A stretch of 64,000 nucleotides of DNA from G963555815 sp965249615 [NCBI: bacterium] (GCA_965249615.1 CBDFMI010000006.1:248001-312000), one strand, 5' to 3'. Counted from the stretch's first letter, positions 48,852 to 58,603 are shown. The notes: a model not told the origin generated them from the letters alone. Numbers and translations are program-made.

Positions 48852-50405
48852 CTAGCGGGTTTCAATCAGCACCACGAAAGGCGAGAAGTCGCTGAAAATT
48901 TCTTGAGGGCGCACGGGGCTTTCCCTCGGCGTCACCTGGACGGTGAACTCCCGCTCGATTTGCGCCTGGCCGAGGACGAGGGAGGCGGCCGAAAGCTTTG
49001 TACCGAAGCGGATCCCCTCGACCCCTTGCCGTATCAGGCCCGCGCGGGCGATTCCGATGAGCTTGCCAAACTCGTTGATGACCGGTCCCCCGCTGTTCCC
49101 CTCGTTGATGGCCGCGTCCATCCGGAACTGGGCGATGTTGTCCCCAAGGCCCGTGGTGGCGTTCACCTGCCCTGAGACAATGCTGGGCTCCCGGCTGAGG
49201 CCTGCGCCCAGGGGGTAGCCGATGGCGTGCACCTGCTCGCCGGCCTGGACCTCGGCGCTCAAGTCGGTGACGAAGCCTCCGCTCTTCGGTTGAATTCCCC
49301 GGAGGAGGACGAGGGCCAGGTCGTTATTGGCGTCTCTCGCGACGACGCTGCCCTGATACTGTTCGCCCGAGGGGAAGGAGACTCGAATCTCCTCTACGTC
49401 CCGGACGACATGGTTGCTCGTCAGGATATGCGTGGACCCGGCCAGGAAGAACCCCGACCCCGCCGACCGCCAAGTTCTTTCTTCCGGCGGCACCGAGGCG
49501 ACACCTTCCTGGTCCCCCCTGTGACGCTCTTCTTCCTCCCGGGCGATTCTTGTGGCCTCTTCCTGCTCTGCGCTATTAATGGCCGCCAGCTGGTCCAGGG
49601 CCTCCCGGTCCTCAGGAAAGATGATGAGAATCTTCTCGTAGTTCTGTCGAGCCCGCTCAAGACTGCCCCGCCCAAAATCCCTGTCGCCCCAACCCCGATA
49701 TATCTGCGCCATCTCCTGAAGTCTTTGGAGGGCCTGCTTGTTTGCAGGGTCTTGTCTCAACACCTTCTTGAGGGTCTCAAAGGTGTTGTCGCCTTTGGGC
49801 GTCGTGTAGTGCTTGCGCGAGAACCGAGAATCCGCCAAGGCCAAAAGCCCTTGGAGGGCAGGTTCGACGCGCGGCTCAGGAGTGGGTGGTTCGGCAACAG
49901 GAGGAGGCTCGGGCACAGGAGACGGCGCCTTGACGACGGCAGGAGCCCCCAGCGAGGGGACCTTCCAGGGGCGAATGGTTTTGTCTATAGACCCCGAGGC
50001 GAGAAGACGGCCATCAGGGGAAAAAGCGACAGAGAAGGCTGACCTTTCATGTCCCCCTAGGCGCCTTAATTCTTCTCCTGAGGAAACCTCCCAGAGGCGG
50101 ATGGTCATGTCACCTGACCCTGAGGCCAGCAGTTGCCCATCGGGCGAGAAGGCGACGGACCTCACTCCCCGTTCATGCCCCGCAAGTCTCTTTAGCTTCG
50201 TTCCTGAGGAGACATCCCAGAGGAGGATAGTATCTTCCCATCCCCCCGAAGCCAGGAGGCGGCCATCGGGCGAAAAGGCAATGGTTATGACAGGCTTTTC
50301 ATGCCCCCCAAGGACCCGAAATTCTTGGGCGAAGACAAGGGACGCCGTAAGGAGGGCGGGAAGAAAGACACTGAAGACCTGAAGGCAAAAATGGCGCGCA
50401 CGCAT
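48852..50405 (-). CDS. secreted WD40-repeat / trypsin-like serine protease fusion
   Basis: A 517-residue exported protein (signal to about residue 27). Three WD40 repeats follow (about 30-150; SVAFSPDGQLLASGSGDMTI and relatives), fewer than the seven of a closed propeller. A Pro-rich linker (about 160-190), a helical TPR-like part (195-300) and a protease domain (about 315-490) complete it. The triad is His in TSNHVV, Asp in NNDLALV and Ser in INEGNSGGPVI, close to the DegP/trypsin-2 group. ATG 50405 follows AAAGGAG. Ten nt separate it from the DUF4384-type gene. Confidence 0.85.
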   Translation of the reverse strand: MRARHFCLQVFSVFLPALLTASLVFAQEFRVLGGHEKPVITIAFSPDGRLLASGGWEDTILLWDVSSGTKLKRLAGHERGVRSVAFSPDGQLLASGSGDMTIRLWEVSSGEELRRLGGHERSAFSVAFSPDGRLLASGSIDKTIRPWKVPSLGAPAVVKAPSPVPEPPPVAEPPTPEPRVEPALQGLLALADSRFSRKHYTTPKGDNTFETLKKVLRQDPANKQALQRLQEMAQIYRGWGDRDFGRGSLERARQNYEKILIIFPEDREALDQLAAINSAEQEEATRIAREEEERHRGDQEGVASVPPEERTWRSAGSGFFLAGSTHILTSNHVVRDVEEIRVSFPSGEQYQGSVVARDANNDLALVLLRGIQPKSGGFVTDLSAEVQAGEQVHAIGYPLGAGLSREPSIVSGQVNATTGLGDNIAQFRMDAAINEGNSGGPVINEFGKLIGIARAGLIRQGVEGIRFGTKLSAASLVLGQAQIEREFTVQVTPRESPVRPQEIFSDFSPFVVLIETR

Positions 50406-50445
50406 TTTTTGCTCCTTTAGCCGCATTATATCTGAAACACGCGGA

Positions 50446-52286
50446 TCAGGCTTTTTGTTTCACTTCTTCGGCGAGGGTTTTTGGCGGGATCAGGAGAGTT
50501 TTCTCGTCGGTATAGGTGACCTGGCCGGCCCGGCCACCCTTCACGCGGCGAACGTGTTTGACCTGGGTATAGGCCACGGCAACCTTCCCAGCCTTTTTGG
50601 CCTTGCTGTGGTGAGCGGCGAGGCCAGCGGCCTCCTCGAGCACCGAAAGCGGGATCTCTCCCCTGGCCCCCTTTCGCTGGATGAGGACGTGGGAGCCGGG
50701 ATACCCTTCGGCGTGAAGCCAAAGGTCATTGGGCCGGGCGACTTCACGAAGGAGGCGGTCGTTGCCGCGGCTGTTCTTTCCCACCAGGATCCCCCACCCG
50801 TCCTTGACGAGGCGAACGCGACAGGCTGGAGAGGGAGCCGCTCGCGACATTTCCTTTTTAGGTTCTTTATCCTCTTTAGGTCCCTTCTCTTCCTTGCGTT
50901 TTTTAGCCTTAGGGGCGGCCTTCTGAGGAGCGGGTGCTTTTTTGCTGGGCCTGTCGGGCGTTTTCTTCTCGAGTTTTTCGAGGGCCGTTTCCTTCGCCAG
51001 GGATTCAAGGGCGCCCAGATCAGGGGCCTTCTCCAGGGCCTTCTCCGTGGCCTCGAGCTGGCGAACCGAAACTTCTATGGCCTTTAGACGTTTGGGCCCG
51101 TATCCCACCAACCGTTTCAGCTTTTTGTATCGTTTGAAGTAGCGCTGGACGTTCTCGGAGGGGGAGAGCGCGGGCTCCAGGGTGATCTCCACGATCTCGC
51201 CACTCACGGGGTCCGCCAGTTCGACAGACGTTGCCCCTTTGGAGATGGACGGAAAATTCGCAGAGAGCAGGTCCCCCTTTTCCTTAATAGCCTCGGCCCC
51301 TTTCGCTCGTGCGAGGTCCCCCTCGATGGCCTTCGCCGTCCTCTGGCGCCGGGAGAGAAGGGCCCGGACTCTCTTGAGGAGTTCCTTGCGCCGGGTGGCG
51401 AGCTTTTCCCTCCCCACACGGTGGCCGTAAAAATCATTAGCGGCGGCGTTCATGCTGTCAAAGGCCACCACCTGTTCCCCGTCGGCGGCGGGAAGGACGG
51501 TCAGGACCTCCGGGTCTCCGTTGCTGACCAAGAGGCCCGGTCGAAACTCCCCCTTGGCCACCCGCTCCATCGTGGTGTGGAAGGCGGGCCACCACCCCTT
51601 CTTGACGCTAAGGCGGGCGATCCCCCTGGCGGCTGTCGGACTTAAACCCTCAAAGGTTTTTACGAGCCACTCCTCCTCCCCGGCGGGTGGGACTTGGCCA
51701 GGGTCAGAAACTCCTTCTCCTGGATGGCGAGGGGATCTTGTCTCCCCTGAGGGGGCGGCGGCTCATAGGGGAAGTCGCGCTGAAGCGGCCGCGTGACCCT
51801 CTTCGTCGCTGGGGCAGGTTTGAGGGTGTTGATGATGAGCCCGGTCCTGCCCTCCACCAGGACAATGTTGCTGTGCCTGCCCATGACCTCGGCGACGAGC
51901 AAATATTTCACGACCCGGCCGACAGGGTCCCGCTTCTGCAGTTGAAAATGGAGGGCCCGTTCCAGCCCACGGAGGGAAACCCCCATCAGCTTGCAGCCCA
52001 CGAGGTGCTTCCTCAAGAGCATGCAGAAGGGAGGAGGGGCCGACGGGTTTTCTATCTTGACGTCCGAGAGGTGGGCCCGGGCCTGTTGACTGTCGGCGGA
52101 GAGGAGGAGCTGGTAGTGGTTGCCGACCCTGGGGAGGCCCATTTTGTCCTCCCTGGCCGCCGGGGTCCGGAGTTCAAAGGTGAGGGTGGACCGGTTGGGC
52201 TGGTGGACCTTGTCGATGACCCCGCCCTTTAAGGCGTGGCCCAACTCTTCCGCAATGGCCTTCAGTACAAAAGCATCCAATCCCAT
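50446..52286 (-). CDS. RqcH/NFACT (fibronectin-binding-like) protein, frameshifted
   Basis: Homologue of RqcH/Rqc2, which binds stalled 50S subunits and adds Ala tails for ribosome quality control. The NFACT-N domain (MGLDAFVLKAIAEELGHALK) and the C-terminal NFACT-R domain (GILVGKNSRGNDRLLREVA, DLWLHAEGYPGSHVLI) are clear, with a basic coiled coil between (about 330-470). The frame is lost at about 51684-51687, where one C/G seems missing; the link EEEWLVKTFEGLSP resumes the protein. Corrected length is about 613 residues. AAAGGGGG precedes ATG 52286. Confidence 0.88.
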
Positions 52287-52438
52287 CTACCCCCTTTTTC
52301 AATACCAGTATACGGCCTAGGCCAGTCGCCTTTCAATGGCAATATTTCCTTTGACTTTGACTATCCCACTGTTTTTAAATGATTAACTTAAACCAGGGAG
52401 AAAGGAGGACACCCCTGACGGCCGCTCTGTGGCGAAGC

Positions 52439-53308
52439 ATGACAGGATGGGGAAAGGGGCAGGCCCAGAGTTCCTGCGGCGCCTTCTCGGTAGAGGTCCG
52501 CTCGGTCAATCACCGCCACCTCGATATCTCCATCAAGGCCCCTCGCTCTTTTGCCGCCATCGAATCGCGGATCCGCCAGAGGATCCGCCAGAGGTTCGAG
52601 CGGGGAAGGTTCGACGTCTTTGTCACCAATTCCCAGGAGTTGTCGCAGGAGCGATCCCTGCAGCTTGACCTTGGCCTGGCGAAGGGCTACCTGAAGAGCC
52701 TCAAGACCCTGAAAGACTCCCTTGAGCTACCCGGGGAGATTACGCTCGACACCCTGGCCCGCCTTCGGGAGATCTTCCCACTAGAGGAGAAAGAGCCGGA
52801 CCCCGAGGGAGCCTGGGAGACGTTTCAGCCCGCCCTGGACAGCGCCCTGGGTGCCCTGGAGTCCATGCGGAGCCACGAGGGGGCCGCCCTGATGAAAGAC
52901 GTGGACGCGCGCTTGGCGGCGGCAAAGGCCCTCATCGTCGCCATTCAGGCCGCTGCCCCGGTAGGGGTCGAGCGGTGGCGGGAGCGCCTGCGCCAGCGCC
53001 TTGAGGAACTTTTTCAGGGGCAGACCAACCTGGACCCCGGTCGTCTGGAACAGGAGGTCCTCTATCTCACTCAGCGAAGCGACGTCACCGAGGAATTGAC
53101 ACGCCTGATGGGCCACATCGCCCAATTTGAGGTCCAGATCGGGCAGGGAAGCCCAGGGGGACGAAAGCTCGACTTCCTCCTTCAAGAGATGCATCGAGAG
53201 ATTTCAACGCTCGGGGCCAAAACCCCGGACTCCAGCGTGTCCGCCCACGTGGTAGAGGTCAAAGGGGAGCTGGAGAAGATCCGGGAGCAGGTGCAGAATC
53301 TCGAATGA
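52439..53308 (+). CDS. yicC: YicC family endoribonuclease
   Basis: A conserved RNase-family protein. The opening MTGWGKGQAQSSCGAFSVEV, the VNHRHLDISIKAPRSF motif and the ending FLLQEMHREISTLGAKTPD are hallmarks of YicC. ATG 52439 gives the natural N-terminus; a CTG with AAAGGAGG upstream (52415) lies a few codons earlier and would add LTAALWRS. The gene overlaps gmk by ATGA if gmk begins at 53305. yicC-gmk adjacency is common in bacteria. Confidence 0.93.
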   Translation: MTGWGKGQAQSSCGAFSVEVRSVNHRHLDISIKAPRSFAAIESRIRQRIRQRFERGRFDVFVTNSQELSQERSLQLDLGLAKGYLKSLKTLKDSLELPGEITLDTLARLREIFPLEEKEPDPEGAWETFQPALDSALGALESMRSHEGAALMKDVDARLAAAKALIVAIQAAAPVGVERWRERLRQRLEELFQGQTNLDPGRLEQEVLYLTQRSDVTEELTRLMGHIAQFEVQIGQGSPGGRKLDFLLQEMHREISTLGAKTPDSSVSAHVVEVKGELEKIREQVQNLE

Positions 53309-53343
53309 AACCTGTGGGCTCTTTGCGTCCCAAAGGCGAAACG

Positions 53344-53955
53344 ATGTCTGTCAATAAGCGGGAAGGCCTTATCTTCGTGGTATCCGCCCCCTCCGGGGGG
53401 GGGAAGACCTCCTTGGTGGAACGGGCCGTCCGGGTCCTGCCCGACCTCAAGCGGTCTATCTCATGCACCACGCGCCCACCGCGTCCAGGAGAACAGGATG
53501 GCGTGGATTATGAGTTCATCAGCCGGGAGACCTTCCAGGGCCGGATTGCCTCAGAAGAGCTCATCGAGTGGGCCGAGGTCTACGACCACCTTTACGGCAC
53601 CCCTCGGTCCCCCCTCGAGAGCAACCGGAAGACGGGAATCGACACCATCCTGGCCATCGAGATCCAGGGGGCAAGGAAGGTGCGGGAGCTTTTCCCCGAG
53701 GCCATCACGATCTTTGTGAAGCCCCCCTCCCTGGAAGTCTTGGCGTCGCGCTTGCGAGAGCGAAAGGGGGAGGAGGGGGCCGCTTTGGAAAAGCGCCTGC
53801 ACCTCGCCCGTGAGGAGATGGGGTGGATCAGCGAGTATGGGTACACCATTCTGAACGAGGACCTGGAGGAAGCGGCGGGCCAGCTCCAGGCCGTCATTGT
53901 GGGCGAGCGCCGTCGGGTCCGCGCGGGATCGAGCCCCCAGAAAGGGTCCTCTTGA
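53344..53955 (+). CDS. gmk: guanylate kinase
   Basis: Phosphorylates GMP to GDP with ATP. About 203 residues from ATG 53344; an ATG at 53305 overlapping the yicC stop is an alternative. P-loop VSAPSGGGKTSLVERAV, the GMP site SCTTRPPRPGEQDGVDYEF, the IEWAEVYDHLYGTPR segment and LAIEIQGARKV are typical. rpoZ, which usually follows gmk, is not found before coaBC. Confidence 0.96.
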   Translation: MSVNKREGLIFVVSAPSGGGKTSLVERAVRVLPDLKRSISCTTRPPRPGEQDGVDYEFISRETFQGRIASEELIEWAEVYDHLYGTPRSPLESNRKTGIDTILAIEIQGARKVRELFPEAITIFVKPPSLEVLASRLRERKGEEGAALEKRLHLAREEMGWISEYGYTILNEDLEEAAGQLQAVIVGERRRVRAGSSPQKGSS

Positions 53956-54001
53956 GCCGGAGGGACCAAAGACTATATTGTTTGTATAGGGTGGTGCAGA
54001 G

Positions 54002-55261
54002 ATGAAAGACAAACGTGTCGTCCTTGGGGTCAGCGGCGGAATCGCCGCCTACAAGGCCGTTGAGGTCCTAAGAGGTCTCGCTCAGCGGGGGGCCGACGTC
54101 CGGGTCGTCATGACGACCCACGCCACCCAGTTCGTCACACCCCTCACCTTCCACACCCTGTCTGGGCACCCCGTTATCGCAGACCTCTTCCCCCCCAACC
54201 CCGCCGATCCTCTTGAGCACATTCACGTGGTCCAGGGGGAAGAAGAAAAAGACGCGGCAGACCTTGTGGTGGTGGCCCCGGCCACGGCGAACCTCATCGG
54301 GAAATATGCCAGGGGGATCGCAGACAATTTTTTGACGACGTGTCTTCTGGCGGCCCCCTGCCCTGTCCTCTTGGCCCCGGCCATGAATCAATGGATGTTC
54401 CGCCATCCAGCGGTCCAGGAGAACTTGGCCCGGCTCAGGGAACGGGGTGTTCACATCCTGGACCCGGAGACGGGGGAGCTCGCGTGCCTGGACGAGGGGG
54501 AAGGACGTCTGGTTGAGCCTTCGGCCATTCTCTCCGCCGCCGCTTCCATTCTTGAGCGTTCCGGGGACCTTCGTGGAAGGAGGATCCTGGTGACTGCAGG
54601 CCCCACCCGGGAACCCTGGGATGCCGTTCGCGTCCTGACGAACCGCTCCTCCGGAAAGATGGGATATGCCCTGGCCGCCTGCGCCCAAAGACGGGGGGCC
54701 GAGGTCGTTCTGGTCAGCGGGCCCACCTCCCTTCCCGATCCCCCCGGCGTCGAGGTGGTCCGGGTGGAGACCGCCGAGGAGATGCGACAGGCGGTGTGGC
54801 ACGCTCTCGACGACTGCCAGGCCGTCATCAAAGCGGCGGCGGTCTCGGACTACCGACCCCGATCCCCGATCCCCCAAAAGAGTCAGAAGGGTGCCCCTGG
54901 GACAACCCTGGCCCTTGAGAGGACCGCCGACATTCTGGCTGAGCTGGGACAGAGAAAGGGGAACCGCGTCCTGGTCGGTTTCGCCGCCGAGACTTCAAGT
55001 TTCGCCGAGAACGCAGCGGCGAAGCTCAAAGCCAAAAACCTGGATCTCATCGTTGCGAACTCCGTCGGAGGGGAGGAGGAAACCATGGGGGCCGACGTCG
55101 CCCGCGCCCTCCTCTTGGATGCGTCTGGCCGGCGCACGGAGACCCCAACCCTGACCAAGACCGCCCTGGCCGATATCGTCCTTGATCGGGTGAGAGAGTT
55201 CTTTGGGGCGGCCCGATCTTCAAAGGTTTTAGGCCGCATCGGGCCCCGGGCGGCAGGGTAG
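54002..55261 (+). CDS. coaBC: bifunctional phosphopantothenoylcysteine decarboxylase/phosphopantothenate--cysteine ligase
   Basis: Two steps of coenzyme A synthesis in one 419-residue protein. The CoaC flavin domain (1-185) has LGVSGGIAAYKAVEVLRG, the HIHV catalytic His region, LLAPAMNQWMF and the Cys of GELACLDEGEGR. The CoaB domain (190-419) has VTAGPTREPWDAVRVLTN followed by SSGKMGYALA and KAAAVSDYRP. Order after gmk is the standard one. The last 15 residues are variable. Confidence 0.96.
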   Translation: MKDKRVVLGVSGGIAAYKAVEVLRGLAQRGADVRVVMTTHATQFVTPLTFHTLSGHPVIADLFPPNPADPLEHIHVVQGEEEKDAADLVVVAPATANLIGKYARGIADNFLTTCLLAAPCPVLLAPAMNQWMFRHPAVQENLARLRERGVHILDPETGELACLDEGEGRLVEPSAILSAAASILERSGDLRGRRILVTAGPTREPWDAVRVLTNRSSGKMGYALAACAQRRGAEVVLVSGPTSLPDPPGVEVVRVETAEEMRQAVWHALDDCQAVIKAAAVSDYRPRSPIPQKSQKGAPGTTLALERTADILAELGQRKGNRVLVGFAAETSSFAENAAAKLKAKNLDLIVANSVGGEEETMGADVARALLLDASGRRTETPTLTKTALADIVLDRVREFFGAARSSKVLGRIGPRAAG

Positions 55262-55269
55262 AGGAAGCC

Positions 55270-55980
55270 GTGGGTGGCCCTCCCCCTCAGGACGCGCGCA
55301 AGAACCTTCGAGAAGCCCTGGGTGATCTAAAGACCTTTCTGGGGTACCAGGCGGCGGACGGCGTGGAGGGCTTCGTCTTAGACCCGGAGATCCTGATGTC
55401 TTCGAAGGGACAGTCATCTCTCCGCCAGGAGACCCTCCATGAAGTCCGGACCGACCTTGGCGATTGCCAGAGGTGTCGCCTCTGTCAGGGGCGAAAGAGC
55501 ATCGTCTTCGGCGTTGGGAGTACTCGGGCGGACCTCGTCATCGTGGGTGAAGCCCCGGGGCGGGACGAAGACATCCAGGGGGAGCCCTTCGTAGGGCGAG
55601 CGGGCAAGCTCTTGAACAAGATGCTGGTGGCCATCGGCCTTAGCCGAGAAGAGGTCTATATCTGCAACGTCATCAAGTGCCGCCCCCCCGAGAACCGGGA
55701 CCCCCTTCCCGACGAGGTGGTCTCCTGTGAACCTTTCCTCATCCGCCAGCTCAGGGCCATCCAACCCAAGGCGATCCTCGCCATGGGGAGGTTCGCCGCC
55801 CAGACCCTGCTTCGGACCGAGGAAAAGATCTCGAAGATCCGGGGTCAGTTCCGAGAGTACCAGGGGATCCCCGTGATGCCGACCTACCACCCCGCCTACC
55901 TCTTGAGAAACCCTGGGCAGAGACGGCCTGTCTGGGAGGACCTCCAGAAGGTTCAAAAGCTTCTGTCCGGGCCGCGATGA
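55270..55980 (+). CDS. family 4 uracil-DNA glycosylase
   Basis: Removes uracil from DNA; family 4 enzymes carry a [4Fe-4S] cluster. The 236-residue protein has the cluster cysteines CQRCRLC (about residues 66-72) and C-x4-C in [16 protein letters not shown], plus the active-site motif [17 protein letters not shown] and the late [15 protein letters not shown] loop ([10 protein letters not shown]). Start GTG 55270 lies 8 nt after coaBC. The first 50 residues are an extension not needed for activity in homologues. Confidence 0.93.
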   Translation: MGGPPPQDARKNLREALGDLKTFLGYQAADGVEGFVLDPEILMSSKGQSSLRQETLHEVRTDLGDCQRCRLCQGRKSIVFGVGSTRADLVIVGEAPGRDEDIQGEPFVGRAGKLLNKMLVAIGLSREEVYICNVIKCRPPENRDPLPDEVVSCEPFLIRQLRAIQPKAILAMGRFAAQTLLRTEEKISKIRGQFREYQGIPVMPTYHPAYLLRNPGQRRPVWEDLQKVQKLLSGPR

Positions 55981-56198
55981 GAGATTCTCCCCGTTGGCTC
56001 CTCCTCCTTGTTCCGGGTCTCTTCCAACTCAAGCGCAAGGGGGCCGGTGAAGGCCTCCTCTACCTGGTCGCGGCCTTTGCCCCCATCCCCTTAGCATGGT
56101 TCATCTCCGTCTTCTTTTTAATCCCCACAGTCATCACGTATATCGCCAACCACCAGGAGGTCAGTTTCAGGAGACAGGAGAGACAAGCCAGTGAGTAG
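55977..56198 (+). CDS. small membrane protein
   Basis: A 73-residue protein coupled to the glycosylase by ATGA. Two hydrophobic segments (about 7-14 and 27-55, with LYLVAAFAPIPLAWFISVFF) and a basic tail suggest an inner-membrane protein with little outside. I do not recognise it. It also overlaps the start of the next gene by 8 nt, so the three genes are likely co-translated. Confidence 0.68.
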   Translation: MRDSPRWLLLLVPGLFQLKRKGAGEGLLYLVAAFAPIPLAWFISVFFLIPTVITYIANHQEVSFRRQERQASE

Positions 56199-57012
56199 GA
56201 GGCAAAAATTCAAGCCCCTCCTTGCGCTGGGGATGGCCGCCCTCTTGTCTTTTTTTGTCTCGGAGACCGCCTGGGCCGAGGAGGGCCAAGAATCCGTCGG
56301 GGCGGACATGGCCTCTATGGTCCTGGTTCCAGCCGGACCCTTTTTAATGGGGAGCCAGGAGACTGAAATTCAGGAGGCGCTGACGGCGGCGCGAGAGGCT
56401 CACCCCGAGGCTTCACTTTCCTTTGAGGATGAAATTCCCGCCCACCTCGTCCATGTCTCAGCCTTCCTCATCGACCGCGAGGAGGTCACATGGGAGAAAT
56501 TCGCCCCCTTCGCAGGGCGAACGGTTCCCCCTGGTGGTGCGAAACTGCCGGCCACGGAGGCCACCTGGGATGAGGCATCATCGTATTGCAGGGGGGTGGG
56601 AAAGAGGCTTCCGACCGAGGCCGAGTGGGAGAAGGCCGCGCGGGGAACAGACAGCCGCCTGTATCCTTGGGGGAATCAATTCGACCCGCTTCGCCTGAAC
56701 TCTCTTGAGAGGAATCTGGGGCGTTCGTCCCCGCCCGGGAGCTATCCTGACGGTGCCAGTCCCTATGGGGTTCTCGACATGTCGGGAAACGCCTGGGAGT
56801 GGGTGGCCGACTGGTATGAGGCAGACTACTATCAAAGATCTCCCGAGCGAGATCCCGCCGGACCGGAAGAGGGTGGGAAACGCGTCGTCCGCGGCGGGAG
56901 CTGGGGCTACGACCAGGCCTTTGTGCGGATTGCCAATCGGGCATCCTTTCGGCCTGACCACCACCACCCCGACATAGGATTTCGCTGCGCTCGCTCGGTG
57001 ACATCGGAATAG
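56191..57012 (+). CDS. exported FGE/SUMF1-domain protein without catalytic cysteines
   Basis: A 273-residue protein with a signal peptide (about 1-29). The rest is a formylglycine-generating-enzyme fold: VLVPAGPFLMGSQETE, LPTEAEWEKAARGTDSRLYP, DMSGNAWEWVADWYEADYY and GGKRVVRGGSWGYDQ. True FGEs have two cysteines after RGGSW; here GYDQAFVRIANR stands in their place, so a formylglycine-forming role is unlikely and a structural or binding role more so. GTG 56191 overlaps the previous gene. Confidence 0.85.
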   Translation: MSRRQKFKPLLALGMAALLSFFVSETAWAEEGQESVGADMASMVLVPAGPFLMGSQETEIQEALTAAREAHPEASLSFEDEIPAHLVHVSAFLIDREEVTWEKFAPFAGRTVPPGGAKLPATEATWDEASSYCRGVGKRLPTEAEWEKAARGTDSRLYPWGNQFDPLRLNSLERNLGRSSPPGSYPDGASPYGVLDMSGNAWEWVADWYEADYYQRSPERDPAGPEEGGKRVVRGGSWGYDQAFVRIANRASFRPDHHHPDIGFRCARSVTSE

Positions 57013-57108
57013 ATCGGTGTGGGCTAGGCGCCCCCAAAAGCAACAAAAGCGCGGAGGGGCAGATTGACTGCCTGGGGACAGCCCGCTAGACTCTGCCGGG
57101 TTTAGGGG

Positions 57109-58059
57109 GTGTCGATGAGCGAGATAGAGTTGGAAGGAAGACGGCCCGGCGAAAGGCAAATGGCCTTCTCGGAATCTCACGGGCCCGGGACACATCTTTG
57201 CCCTCTTTGCGGTGGCGCCCAATCCGCTCCGGTCTTTCGTCGAAAGTGGAAGAGGGCCGTGGATTTTGTCATGTGCTCGACCTGCGGCCTTGTGCGCCAG
57301 CTTCAGCCCATATCGTGGGGGGAAACGACCGATTTCCTCGTTTCGGCTGATGGGGCCGCAGAACGCCTGCAGCCCCAGCGCCTTGCTCACAAAGAGCGCC
57401 ATACCCGGGACAGGTGGGACTGGATGCAGGATCTCTTTCGTCGGCATCATCTCCCCCCTGTCACCCGCGCCCTTGAGATTGGTCCGGGTGAAGGGACCTT
57501 TATGGCCCTTGCCCGGGATCACGGAAAGCGCATCTGCGGGATCGAGTCAAACCCCGAGCTTGTTGCCCATTGTCGAGGCCAAGGCCTTGAAGTGACAGAA
57601 GGCGTCTGGCCGGACGTTAAACCTGAGGGCTCCTTTGACCTTGTCGCTCTCTTCCACGTCATCGAACATATCCGTGACCTGACGGCAGCGATGGAGGCCG
57701 CCCAATCGCTTCTGACGCCTCAAGGCCTCGTGTGTCTTGAGACGCCTAATGCATGGCGTCCCGCGGGGAAGCTGCAAAAAACATTCATCGGGCCAGACCA
57801 CCCCATCATGTTCACCCCCAACAGCCTTCGATCGATGTTAAGGGTGTGCGGTTTTGAAGAAATCGGCTTCTCTGAGGTTGAGCACGGCCTGCGGGTCCTG
57901 GCGCGTCTCAGCTCCAAGGCGGAAGCAGACTTTCGTCCCGAGAACCCCAAGGCCCTTCGACGCCTACTGAGGCGCCACCAATTCCGTTGGCTTCTCCTGG
58001 CCGAATGGCGAGAGGCCGTCCAGGGCCGCCTGGGAGGGTTCAACGCCCTCCGGCGTTGA
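57109..58059 (+). CDS. class I SAM-dependent methyltransferase with N-terminal zinc ribbon
   Basis: A 316-residue protein. Residues 31-60 hold a CPLC/CSTC zinc ribbon typical of methyltransferases acting on sugar or glycan-linked substrates. The SAM-binding site is ALEIGPGEGTFMALA (about 122-136), with acidic residue in IESNPE and motif IV FDLVALFHVIEHI. Similar proteins occur in polysaccharide clusters. Start GTG 57109 or ATG 57115. The substrate is unknown; it stands 97 bp after the FGE-like gene. Confidence 0.85.
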   Translation: MSMSEIELEGRRPGERQMAFSESHGPGTHLCPLCGGAQSAPVFRRKWKRAVDFVMCSTCGLVRQLQPISWGETTDFLVSADGAAERLQPQRLAHKERHTRDRWDWMQDLFRRHHLPPVTRALEIGPGEGTFMALARDHGKRICGIESNPELVAHCRGQGLEVTEGVWPDVKPEGSFDLVALFHVIEHIRDLTAAMEAAQSLLTPQGLVCLETPNAWRPAGKLQKTFIGPDHPIMFTPNSLRSMLRVCGFEEIGFSEVEHGLRVLARLSSKAEADFRPENPKALRRLLRRHQFRWLLLAEWREAVQGRLGGFNALRR

Positions 58060-58213
58060 GCCTTTCTGCCCGGGGTGGGCTCTTCCACCGTCTTGAAGCG
58101 AGTGAACCGGCCATCCCCCGGGTGACCAAAATTGTCCCATTGACCGGATCCACCTGATCGAAGATCAGGACAGACGACTCAGGAGGAGGTCGAGCGAGAG
58201 GAGGCGGGGAAAG

Positions 58214-58579
58214 ACGAGAAAGGTCATAGGGGCCCTGGCGGTCGCGTTCCTTCTGGGTGCCGGCCTCGTTTCTCAAGGGGAAGGGGCGACGGAGCGTGTG
58301 ACAGGGTGCATCAATAGAGTTTTTTTCAACCTGGTTCCCACTCCAGGCACGGCCGTGACGGCAGTCGTGGTGGGCGAAAACATCTTTTTTTTCACCCCGG
58401 ATGGGATTCTGCACGGCCGGGCTGTGCGAATGACATATTCGCGGTTGGCGGAATATGAGCCTTTTTTGAAGTTGATCCGGGCGGGCGCGGCTACCCGGGT
58501 TCAGGCCTTTGTCGAGTGGGACGATTCGACCCACAAGGTAGCGTCCTTTGAGGTCCTCTTCGATCGGCCCTGCCAATAG
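58214..58579 (+). CDS. small secreted protein with apparent ACG start
   Basis: An exported protein of about 121 residues. A signal peptide (TRKVIGALAVAFLLGAGLV) precedes the mature part, which contains VTGCINRVFFNLVPTPG and a closing LFDRPCQ, with two cysteines that could pair. No ATG, GTG or TTG fits the signal; the frame opens at ACG 58214, 9 nt after AGGAGG. Either ACG is the start or one base is miscalled (ATG). An internal GTG at 58298 would lose the signal. I do not recognise the family. Confidence 0.6.
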   Translation, partial: TRKVIGALAVAFLLGAGLVSQGEGATERVTGCINRVFFNLVPTPGTAVTAVVVGENIFFFTPDGILHGRAVRMTYSRLAEYEPFLKLIRAGAATRVQAFVEWDDSTHKVASFEVLFDRPCQ

Positions 58580-58603
58580 AGCGAGTCAAAAAAGGATAGG
58601 GAC

